Source: Bacillota bacterium (GTDB taxonomy: Bacteria > Bacillota > Clostridia > Oscillospirales > CAG-272). From it: a DNA stretch of 5,102 bases. The notes beneath the pieces are model-generated. The model was not told the DNA's origin. It was given only the letters and a program-made list of their open reading frames with translations, and searched no databases. Position numbers and translations under genes: made by a program. This document shows positions 1-4,659 of this stretch, piece by piece (position 1 is the first letter of the stretch; the number at the start of each line of letters is the position of its first letter). The stretch spans positions 1-5,102 of the forward strand of contig JAJQHI010000194.1 in assembly GCA_021199825.1 (NCBI GenBank). Reading direction: 5' to 3'.

Positions 1-609
1 TACTCGACGCTCGCTCACCGCGGATATTTTCCGGTTGAGGACCTCAAAACCTTCCGCCATACGGGCAGCTATCTGCAGGGGCATCCCGACATGAAGGGAA
101 TACCCGGCGTCGATATGTCGTCAGGCTCGCTCGGTCAGGGGCTTTCAGCCGCTTGCGGAATGGCGCTCGCAGCTAAAATCAAGGGCGCGCCCTACCGCGT
201 TTACGCCGTTGTCGGCGACGGCGAGAGCGAGGAAGGACAAATTTGGGAGGCTGCGATGTTCGCGGCTCACTACAAGCTTTCAAATCTCACACTCGTTATC
301 GACTGGAACGGGCTCCAGATTGATGGAAAAATCACGGATGTCATGAACCCGACGCCGCATGATGAAAAGCTTTTGGCGTTCGGCTGGGACGTTGTGAGCA
401 TTGACGCGCACGATTTCGGGCAGATTGAGAGCGCGTTCGCTCATGCGCGTGAATGCACGGACAAGCCAACGGCTATTATCGCGTCGTCTCATAAGGGACA
501 CGGCGTGTCGTACATGGAAGATCAGGCGGGCTGGCACGGCAAGGCGCCGAACGAAGAGCAGTACAAGACTGCGATAGCGGAGCTTAAGGCTTACCGCGAA
601 TCGATATAA
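1..609 (+). CDS. Transketolase, N-terminal (TPP-binding) subunit, 5'-truncated
   Basis: The open frame runs from base 1 without a start, so the gene begins upstream; 202 residues are visible of a subunit usually about 270-280 long. Transketolase moves two-carbon ketol units between sugar phosphates in the cytoplasmic non-oxidative pentose phosphate pathway, using thiamine diphosphate (TPP) and a divalent metal. Recognisable family segments, in window residues, are LQGHPDM (25-31), PGVDMSSGSLGQGLS (35-49), the TPP/metal motif beginning GDGESEEGQ (72-80), and IDWNGLQIDG (100-109), which closes that motif with the metal-binding Asn103. The C-terminal half of the enzyme is the next gene, so this is the split two-gene form common in anaerobic Firmicutes and archaea. 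The ATG at 91 is internal (Met31), because family similarity extends upstream of it. The stop is TAA at 607-609, 18 bp before the next start. Confidence 0.96.
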   Translation, partial: YSTLAHRGYFPVEDLKTFRHTGSYLQGHPDMKGIPGVDMSSGSLGQGLSAACGMALAAKIKGAPYRVYAVVGDGESEEGQIWEAAMFAAHYKLSNLTLVIDWNGLQIDGKITDVMNPTPHDEKLLAFGWDVVSIDAHDFGQIESAFAHARECTDKPTAIIASSHKGHGVSYMEDQAGWHGKAPNEEQYKTAIAELKAYRESI

Positions 610-627
610 GAGCGGAGGCTGAGTGAA

Positions 628-1572
628 ATGGCAGAAACAATAGCAACAAGAGAAGCATACGGCAAGGCGCTCGCGGAATTTGGCGCGAAATATGAAAATC
701 TCGTGGTTCTTGATGCAGACCTCGCCAACGCGACAAAGACAGACACATTCAAAAAGGCGTTTCCCGACCGCCATTTTGACTGCGGAATCGCAGAGGCGAA
801 CATGATGTGTGTCGCTGCGGGTCTTTCAACGTGCGGATTTATCCCGTTCGCGTCAACATTCGCAATGTTCGCGTCAGGACGCGCGTTTGAACAGGTGAGA
901 AACTCTATAGGCTACCCCCACCTCAACGTAAAAATCGGCGCGACACACGCGGGAATCACTGTAGGTGAGGACGGCGCGTCGCATCAGTGCAACGAGGACA
1001 TCGCCCTCATGAGGACAATCCCCGGCATGACGATAATCAACCCCTCCGACGCCGTTGAGGCAAGAGCTGCTGTTGAGGCGGCGATTAACCACGTCGGACC
1101 CGTTTATATGCGCTTTGGCAGAATGGCTGTCCCCGTCATCAACGACAAGGAAACATACCGCTTTGAGCTCGGACGCGGCGTAAAGCTGGCGGAGGGCGAT
1201 GACGTTACAATAGTCGCGACCGGAATCATGGTTGAGATTTCACTGCGCGCGCGTGAGCTTCTGGCAAACGAGGGCATATCCGCGAGAGTGGTGAATATTC
1301 ACACGATTAAGCCTCTTGATGAGGAGCTTATAATCGACTCGGCAAAGAGAACGGAAGCAATCGTCACCGCTGAGGAGGCATCAATCATAGGCGGTCTTGG
1401 CGGCGCCGTTTCGGAGCTTTTGTCCGAAAAGCTGCCCACACCCGTGGTGAAGCTCGGAATCAACGACGTGTTCGGCAAGAGCGGACCCGCGAAGGAGCTG
1501 CTCGGCGTGTTCGGGCTCACACCCGAAAATGTCGCCGCAAAGGCAAAGGCTGCAGTCGCGCTGAAAAAATAA
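628..1572 (+). CDS. Transketolase, C-terminal subunit
   Basis: A complete 314-residue protein matching the pyrimidine-binding and C-terminal domains of transketolase, normal length for the split form. GIAEANM (53-59) contains Glu56, in the position of the family's catalytic glutamate that contacts the TPP aminopyrimidine. THAGITVGEDGASHQ (106-120) is the characteristic transketolase/DXS-type substrate and cofactor segment. The C-terminal domain begins near residue 185 (DDVTIVATGIM) and ends with the family-like GINDVFGKSGPAKELL. The ATG at 628 is supported by GGAGG at 614-618 with 9-nt spacing. It lies 18 bp after the N-terminal subunit, so the two form an operon and presumably a heteromeric enzyme. 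Twelve bases after the stop starts a structured repeat (1584-1706) that leads into the likely operon terminator. Confidence 0.97.
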   Translation: MAETIATREAYGKALAEFGAKYENLVVLDADLANATKTDTFKKAFPDRHFDCGIAEANMMCVAAGLSTCGFIPFASTFAMFASGRAFEQVRNSIGYPHLNVKIGATHAGITVGEDGASHQCNEDIALMRTIPGMTIINPSDAVEARAAVEAAINHVGPVYMRFGRMAVPVINDKETYRFELGRGVKLAEGDDVTIVATGIMVEISLRARELLANEGISARVVNIHTIKPLDEELIIDSAKRTEAIVTAEEASIIGGLGGAVSELLSEKLPTPVVKLGINDVFGKSGPAKELLGVFGLTPENVAAKAKAAVALKK

Positions 1573-1583
1573 GGAAGTTTATA

Positions 1584-1706
1584 TTGGAGCGCTGCTCCAA
1601 ACCATGGCAGGGGGTATTTTTGAAAAAATACCCCCTGCACCCCCAAAAACTTTTAGGAGGGGAACTATGACAGGCTGGGATATGGTAAAGCGCTAAGTCG
1701 AGGAAA
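1584..1706 (+). repeat. Structured dispersed repeat, copy 1
   Basis: One of three copies in the window of a ~125-bp multi-hairpin element. In order: a 7-bp stem with 3-nt loop (TTGGAGC-GCT-GCTCCAA, 1584-1600); a 6-nt linker (1601-1606); a perfect 15-bp hairpin with a GA loop (arms 1607-1621 and 1624-1638); a C-run and AAAAACTTTT box ending in GGGG (1659-1662); exactly 24 nt; and the tail AAAGCGCTAAGTCGAGGAAA (1687-1706). The segment from 1663 to the tail end matches copy 2 at about 39 of 45 positions. It sits just after the transketolase stop and is presumably transcribed with that operon. Its tail faces the tail of copy 3 and pairs with it. No transposase or protein gene accompanies it. It could be a MITE/REP-like element, a 3'-UTR RNA structure, or both. 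Confidence 0.85.
1667..1696 (+). other. Nine-codon micro-ORF inside repeat copy 1
   Basis: An ATG with a strong upstream AGGAGGGG (1655-1662) opens a frame reading MTGWDMVKR followed by TAA. Copy 2 has a frame of the same length with a purine-rich site (MTGLDEVKC). The four nucleotide differences between the two frames change three amino acids and none is silent, which argues that the DNA or RNA is conserved rather than the peptide. Copy 3 lacks the ATG. Translation is possible but not supported beyond the ribosome-binding-site-like signal. Confidence 0.3.
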
Positions 1707-1740
1707 GAGAAATTCTTTGACTTAGCGCTTTATTTTATTC
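1687..1740 (+). terminator. Likely terminator of the transketolase operon, built from two repeat tails
   Basis: Perfect 13-bp arms (1687-1699 and 1719-1731) enclose a 19-nt interior that can itself pair AAAGA (1704-1708) with TCTTT (1714-1718). The right arm is followed by a T-rich run, TTTATTTTATT. The left arm is the tail of repeat copy 1 and the right arm is the reverse-complement tail of copy 3, so the hairpin exists because the copies meet tail to tail. It is the first convincing terminator after the transketolase genes; whether it ends transcription is inferred. Confidence 0.7.
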
Positions 1741-1838
1741 AGAACAATCCTATTTCCCCTTTTAAAAGTTTTTCTGGGATTCTTAAGGGCTTCTTTTGCA
1801 AAAGAAGCCCTTAAGTGGGGCTTGGGGCGAAGCCCCAA
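1713..1838 (-). repeat. Structured dispersed repeat, copy 3 (inverted)
   Basis: Read on the minus strand this has the same plan as copies 1 and 2: a 7-bp/3-nt hairpin (TTGGGGC-TTC-GCCCCAA, plus 1822-1838), a 6-nt linker (1816-1821), a perfect 17-bp-arm palindrome (1782-1815), an AAAAACTTTTAAAAGGGG box (plus 1756-1773), exactly 24 nt, and the tail AAAGCGCTAAGTCAAAGAA (plus 1713-1731). The 24-nt segment matches copy 1 at only about half its positions, so spacing is kept while sequence drifts, and the micro-ORF ATG is missing. The CTTAAGGG outer stem and following AATCCC are shared with copy 2 and not with copy 1. The outer end abuts the heptamer tandem repeat starting at 1840. Confidence 0.8.
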
Positions 1839-1839
1839 T

Positions 1840-1881
1840 CACTCCTCACTCCTCACTGACCACTAACCACTAACCACTAAA
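1840..1881. repeat. Heptamer tandem repeat, six units of CACTNNN
   Basis: Six consecutive 7-bp units: CACTCCT twice, CACTGAC once, CACTAAC twice, then CACTAAA. The CACT core is invariant and only the last three bases change, giving two homogenised blocks. It lies between the outer hairpin of repeat copy 3 and the tRNA-Thr terminator. The form resembles the short tandemly repeated heptamers (STRR) known in cyanobacteria; any relation is only by analogy. No function is evident. Confidence 0.85.
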
Positions 1882-1924
1882 AAAGGACTTACCGCGGTCA
1901 TCACGACCACAATAAGTCCTTTTT
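1880..1924 (-). terminator. Rho-independent terminator of tRNA-Thr
   Basis: On the minus strand, 5 bases after the tRNA, AAAAAGGACTTA (plus 1913-1924) pairs fully with TAAGTCCTTTTT (plus 1880-1891). An inner 4-bp stem (plus 1896-1899 with 1905-1908) extends the hairpin, and the strand ends in a U-run. The A-run on the other arm would also let it act on plus-strand transcripts. Confidence 0.88.
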
Positions 1925-1928
1925 GTGC

Positions 1929-2001
<73 letters not shown>

Positions 2002-2002
2002 A

Positions 2003-2122
2003 AGCATGCGCCAAGTCTTCGACTTGCGCGAGACAAACCTGACGGTTTGCCAGCATGCGCCAAGTCTTCGATTTGTCAGGATACAACTTTCCTGCGGCTT
2101 GCGCGTTGCACGCCTTCGATTT
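2003..2122. repeat. ~49-bp-period repeat in the tRNA-Thr leader
   Basis: The 20-mer agcatgcgccaagtcttcga occurs exactly at 2003-2022 and again at 2052-2071, 49 bp apart. A degenerate third unit keeps the CTTCGATTT core at 2114-2122, 48 bp on. The first unit folds as CAAGTC-TTC-GACTTG (2012-2026); between units lies a second hairpin, CAAACC-TGAC-GGTTTG (2034-2049). The second unit's equivalent hairpin carries a mismatch. All of it lies between the minus-strand promoter and tRNA-Thr, so it should be transcribed as tRNA leader. On the minus strand the core reads GCGCAAGTCGAAGA, similar to the tail of the large repeats. Function unknown. Confidence 0.8.
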
Positions 2123-2137
2123 TCACGCAGCAATAAT

Positions 2138-2166
2138 ATTATAGCAGACTTATTCGCGTTTGTCAA
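2138..2166 (-). promoter_or_regulatory. Consensus sigma-A promoter for tRNA-Thr
   Basis: On the minus strand TTGACA (plus 2161-2166) and TATAAT (plus 2138-2143) are separated by exactly 17 bp, a perfect match to the housekeeping consensus. The start should fall near 2131, giving a leader of about 130 nt before tRNA-Thr. A T8 run at 2179-2186 (A8 on this strand) lies upstream like an UP element. Confidence 0.9.
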
Positions 2167-2178
2167 GCGGAAAGTCAG

Positions 2179-2230
2179 TTTTTTTTGCGCACGGAGCAAA
2201 AAAATTTCGTCCGGAGCAAAAAAAATTCGT
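2179..2230. repeat. Phased A-tracts with a 20-bp tandem repeat between divergent tRNA promoters
   Basis: Two 20-bp units (2191-2210 and 2211-2230; form MCGGAGC, A7-8, T2-3, CGT) are adjacent with two differences. With the T8 run at 2179-2186 they put three A/T tracts about 20 bp apart, close to two helical turns, which favours intrinsic bending. The stretch lies in the 72 bp between the -35 boxes of the tRNA-Thr and tRNA-Cys promoters and could serve both as UP-element-like DNA. The activity is inferred. Confidence 0.65.
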
Positions 2231-2238
2231 TTTGGGTA

Positions 2239-2267
2239 TTGCAAAATCAAATCGAATGTGATATACT
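2239..2267 (+). promoter_or_regulatory. Promoter of tRNA-Cys
   Basis: TTGCAA (2239-2244), a 17-bp spacer, and TATACT (2262-2267) with an extended -10 TG at 2259-2260. The predicted start near 2274 is only a few bases before the tRNA at 2278, so the leader is very short, unlike that of tRNA-Thr. Confidence 0.87.
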
Positions 2268-2277
2268 ATCATACGAT

Positions 2278-2348
2278 GGCGCCATAGCCAAGCGGTAAGG
2301 CAGAGGTCTGCAAAACCTTCACCCCCGGTCCGATTCCGGGTGGCGCCT
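2278..2348 (+). tRNA. tRNA-Cys, anticodon GCA
   Basis: A 71-nt cloverleaf: acceptor GGCGCCA/TGGCGCC, D stem GCC/GGC, anticodon stem GAGGT/ACCTT (one G-U pair) with loop CTGCAAA (anticodon at 2310-2312), T arm CCCGG/CCGGG, discriminator T at 2348. U73 is a known identity element of tRNA-Cys. CCA is not encoded. It is followed by a terminator after 8 bases and then by the WYL regulator gene on the same strand. Confidence 0.97.
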
Positions 2349-2356
2349 TCTAACGG

Positions 2357-2399
2357 ACGCCCGCTGATGCATTTCGCAGTCAGCGGGTGTTTTATTTTT
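2357..2399 (+). terminator. Rho-independent terminator of tRNA-Cys
   Basis: ACGCCCGCTGA (2357-2367) pairs with TCAGCGGGTGT (2380-2390) over 11 bp with one G-U. The loop can add TGC/GCA pairs, and the stem runs into TTTATTTTT. The ribosome binding site of the next gene begins only 12 bp after the T-run, so leakage here would feed the WYL operon. Confidence 0.88.
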
Positions 2400-2423
2400 G
2401 CGTATTCGCGGGAGGAAATATTT

Positions 2424-3437
2424 TTGCGTGAGGACGGAAAGACGCGTGCCGTGCGCGTGCTGATATATCTATACGAGAACACGGACGAGGAGCACTACGC
2501 AACAATCAAAATGATATCCGACCACCTCGCCTCCCTCGGCATGCCCGCAGACAGGCGCACGATAGGCGAGGACATCGAGGCTCTGCGCGCGGCGGGAATT
2601 GATATTTCATGCGAGAGGAGCACGCAGAACAGGTTCCGCCTCGCGAGCCGCTCATTTACCGTGACGGAGCTGAAGCTTTTAATCGACGCGGTCCAGTCCT
2701 CAAAATTCATCGGCTACGAGGATTGCAGAATTTTAATTGAAAAGCTGGCATCCCTTGCGGTGAGGAGTCAGTCAAGCAAGCTTCGCCGCCGCCTTTATTT
2801 CAGGGAACGCCCGAAGGCAGGCTCAAAGGATTTGTTCCGCACGCTTGATCTTGTTTGGCGCGCTTACAGCGAAGGGGTCGCCGTAAGCTTCAAGTATTTC
2901 ACATTTGACTCAGGAAAGCGCCGCGTATACAAGCATTCAGGCGCGACCTACATGCTTTCCGTATACAGCATGATATGGAATAACGACAGCTACTATGTTG
3001 TCGGATACGACGAAAAGCACCGCGGCGTGACAACCTTCCGCCTTGACAGGATGGGAGAGGTGACGCTGACGGACACGCCCGCAAGAAAAGCACCCGCAGG
3101 CTTCACCGAACAGAGATACATGAAGGGCGGCGTTTTTGATATGTACGACGGGCACGAATATGACGCCGCCTTCATGTGCCGGGGTGAGGCGATGGACGCG
3201 GTGATTGACAAATTCGGAAAGGACGCGGACACAACTCCCTGCGGGCGTGACAAATTCATTCTGCGTGCGAGAGTTTCGGCGAGTCCGACGCTTTACGGCT
3301 GGCTTTTCACCTTCACCGACCTGATAACACTCATCTCGCCCTCCGCCCTTGCAAAGGATTACTCCGCATACATGAGAGGCGCGCTCGCATCACTGCGCGA
3401 GGGAAGAAAAATACGTCAAAGGAGAACTGACATATGA
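2424..3437 (+). CDS. WYL-domain transcriptional regulator (YafY-like)
   Basis: Start chosen at TTG 2424: GGAGG at 2411-2415 is 8 nt upstream. A longer frame from GTG 2340 would overlap tRNA-Cys and its terminator. This gives 337 residues, normal for the family. Residues about 5-70 look like a winged helix-turn-helix (RAVRVLIYLYENT, then TIKMISDHL and DRRTIGEDIEALRAAGI). The WYL domain follows around residues 140-215, with WNNDSYYVVGYDEKHRG and FRLDRM as hallmark segments. The C-terminal region has the SPTLYGWLFTF and LISP pattern of the WYL C-terminal extension. Family members are DNA-binding regulators in which the WYL domain senses a ligand, in some cases a nucleic acid or nucleotide. Its stop overlaps the next ATG (ATGA), so it probably controls its own operon with the HAD and ASRT genes. 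The ligand is unknown. Confidence 0.92.
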   Translation: MREDGKTRAVRVLIYLYENTDEEHYATIKMISDHLASLGMPADRRTIGEDIEALRAAGIDISCERSTQNRFRLASRSFTVTELKLLIDAVQSSKFIGYEDCRILIEKLASLAVRSQSSKLRRRLYFRERPKAGSKDLFRTLDLVWRAYSEGVAVSFKYFTFDSGKRRVYKHSGATYMLSVYSMIWNNDSYYVVGYDEKHRGVTTFRLDRMGEVTLTDTPARKAPAGFTEQRYMKGGVFDMYDGHEYDAAFMCRGEAMDAVIDKFGKDADTTPCGRDKFILRARVSASPTLYGWLFTFTDLITLISPSALAKDYSAYMRGALASLREGRKIRQRRTDI

Positions 3438-4102
3438 AGCATGGAATAATATTTGACCTTGACGGGACGCTGCTTGACACGCTCCCCGACATATACGCGT
3501 CCGTCAACCGAATGCTGAGGGCGCTTTCATATCCCGAACGCACCCTTGAGCACACGCTTTCGGGAATCGGCTACGGCTCGCGCCGCTTGATGGAGGTATC
3601 CCTTCCCGAAGGCGCCGGCGATGAGACGGTCGATGAGGCGCTGGATGTTTACCGCGGGATTTACCGCGAGAACTTTTCCGTTGACACTAAGCCTTACGAG
3701 GGGCTTTTGGATGTGGTGCGGCAGCTGAAATCGGAGGGCATGGCGCTGGCTGTGCTTTCAAACAAGCCCGACGAGCTGACGCGGGCACTGATTGACAAAT
3801 GGTACGCGGGCATATTTGATTTTGTGCTGGGTCAGGGCAAATACAGCGTAAAGCCCTCACCCGAAGCGCCTAGGGCTGTGGCGAAGGCGCTCGAAGTCGC
3901 GCCCGAATCGCTCATATTCATAGGCGACTCAGACGTTGACGTGATGACGGCGCACGGTGTGGGCGCCGCTTGTGTTGGCGTGACATGGGGATACAGACCG
4001 CGTGAGGTTCTGGCGGGCGCGGGAGCTGACATGATAGCCGAAAGCCCGCAGGAGCTTTTGGCTGCGATAAAGGAAATACATGAAGGGAGAGAGCAGAAAT
4101 GA
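3434..4102 (+). CDS. HAD-superfamily hydrolase, phosphoglycolate phosphatase-like
   Basis: A 222-residue protein with all four HAD motifs: FDLDGTLLDT (7-16; nucleophile Asp8 and acid/base Asp10), the motif II Ser109 in LSNKPDEL, Lys140 in VKPSP, and GDSDVD (164-169) for magnesium. The helical cap between motifs I and II (about 16-90) marks the subfamily I, Gph/PGMB-like group. Such cytoplasmic enzymes remove phosphate from small molecules such as phosphoglycolate or sugar phosphates; substrate cannot be read from sequence. AAAGGAG (3418-3424) precedes the ATG by 9 nt. The start overlaps the WYL stop and the stop overlaps the ASRT start, both as ATGA, so the three are probably translationally coupled. 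Confidence 0.93.
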   Translation: MKHGIIFDLDGTLLDTLPDIYASVNRMLRALSYPERTLEHTLSGIGYGSRRLMEVSLPEGAGDETVDEALDVYRGIYRENFSVDTKPYEGLLDVVRQLKSEGMALAVLSNKPDELTRALIDKWYAGIFDFVLGQGKYSVKPSPEAPRAVAKALEVAPESLIFIGDSDVDVMTAHGVGAACVGVTWGYRPREVLAGAGADMIAESPQELLAAIKEIHEGREQK

Positions 4103-4470
4103 AGGCATACGGAAAAAAGGTATGGCTCATACCCGACGCGTTTTTGGGCTCTGAGTCGAAAAACGATCTGACGACGCATGAGGCTGTCTGCGCAATCAAC
4201 ACAGGAGCGGTCGAGGCGAAGCTTGATTTTACGCTTCTTTTTGAGGACAGAGAGCCGCTGACGGGCTTTTCCGCCGTCGTCGGCGCGGGCAGGACGAATC
4301 ACGTCAGGCTTGACAAAATACGCGGCGCTGACGGCGAGGGGATACCATACGACACGCCGTACGCGATTCTCGTTGAGTCGAGCGAGCCTGTCGTCGTGCA
4401 GTACAGCAGACTTGACGCGTCTCACGCGGAACTCGCGCTGATGACCACCATCGCATGGTGCGCGGAGTAA
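4099..4470 (+). CDS. Anabaena sensory rhodopsin transducer (ASRT) family protein
   Basis: A 123-residue protein, the usual length of the ASRT family (Pfam PF07100). Recognised from the ordered pattern VWLIPDAF (8-15), HEAVCAIN (27-34), FEDREP (48-53), GAGRTNHVRLD (62-72), IPYDTPYA (82-89), ES..PVVVQYSRLD (93-106) and AELALMTTIAW (110-120), recalled from the Anabaena protein rather than searched. The founding member is a soluble tetrameric beta-rich partner of a photosensory rhodopsin. Most relatives lie in organisms without rhodopsin, and comparative work proposed a small-molecule (sugar-like) binding role. No signal peptide or membrane segment is visible. The start at 4099 has AGGGAGAGA (4084-4092) upstream and overlaps the HAD stop by 4 bp. 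It is the last gene of the operon. Confidence 0.88.
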   Translation: MKAYGKKVWLIPDAFLGSESKNDLTTHEAVCAINTGAVEAKLDFTLLFEDREPLTGFSAVVGAGRTNHVRLDKIRGADGEGIPYDTPYAILVESSEPVVVQYSRLDASHAELALMTTIAWCAE

Positions 4471-4478
4471 AGGAATAA

Positions 4479-4608
4479 TTGGAGCGCTGCTCCAAACCAC
4501 GCTTAAGGGGGACTTTTCGAGAAAAGTCCCCCTTAAGAATCCCTTCAAAAGCTTCTAAAAGGGGAGCTATGACAGGCTTGGATGAGGTAAAGTGCTAAGT
4601 CGAAGAAA
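4479..4608 (+). repeat. Structured dispersed repeat, copy 2
   Basis: Same plan as copies 1 and 3: a hairpin identical to copy 1 (TTGGAGC-GCT-GCTCCAA, 4479-4495), a 6-nt linker, a perfect 17-bp-arm hairpin with GA loop (4502-4518 and 4521-4537), a box ending AAAAGGGG (4557-4564), exactly 24 nt, and the tail AAAGTGCTAAGTCGAAGAAA (4589-4608). The first hairpin and tail follow copy 1; the outer arms of the second hairpin (CTTAAGGG) and the AATCCC after it follow copy 3, so it looks mosaic. It begins 8 bp after the ASRT stop. Here no inverted partner follows; the tail runs straight into a different terminator. Confidence 0.85.
4569..4598 (+). other. Nine-codon micro-ORF inside repeat copy 2
   Basis: ATG preceded by AAAAGGGGAG, reading MTGLDEVKC and then TAA, at the same place as the copy 1 frame. 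The purine-rich site is rather close to the ATG (about 4 nt from the G-run). Probably a by-product of repeat conservation; see the copy 1 entry. Confidence 0.28.
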
Positions 4609-4609
4609 T

Positions 4610-4649
4610 AAAAATCAGCATCACTGCGCATTGAGTGGTGCTGATTTTT
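4610..4649. terminator. Bidirectional terminator between convergent operons
   Basis: A 16-bp stem (4610-4625 with 4634-4649, one G-U pair) with an 8-nt loop, flanked by A5 on one side and T5 on the other. It can therefore end the WYL-HAD-ASRT transcript on the plus strand and the gene at 4660-5102 on the minus strand, whose stop is 10 bp away. It directly follows the tail of repeat copy 2. Confidence 0.88.
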
Positions 4650-4659
4650 GTTTGTGTGG

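Noticed and set aside
91..609. Transketolase N-terminal gene starting at ATG 91
   Set aside because: Conserved transketolase residues continue upstream to base 1, so this Met is internal and the gene is cut by the window edge.
1299..1646. 115-codon minus-strand open frame over the end of transketolase and repeat copy 1
   Set aside because: Its start region is the palindromic repeat and the rest is antisense to a confident gene; no family pattern or start signal.
2003..2071. Minimal CRISPR-like array (20-nt repeats with a 29-nt spacer)
   Set aside because: Only two exact units and one degenerate unit, spacers partly self-complementary and related to the repeat core, no cas gene, and the location is a tRNA leader.
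2002..2131. T-box or other riboswitch in the tRNA-Thr leader
   Set aside because: No recognisable T-box bulge, specifier stem or antiterminator, and the downstream gene is a tRNA, not an amino-acid gene.
2340..2423. Longer WYL regulator start at GTG 2340
   Set aside because: It would put the coding region over the 3' end of tRNA-Cys and its terminator, the extra residues do not look like the family, and GGAGG at 2411-2415 points to TTG 2424.
3832..4548. 238-codon minus-strand open frame opposite the HAD and ASRT genes
   Set aside because: It lies antisense to two genes with clear family motifs and runs into the repeat; its translation is Arg/Ser/Pro-rich shadow sequence with no recognisable domain.
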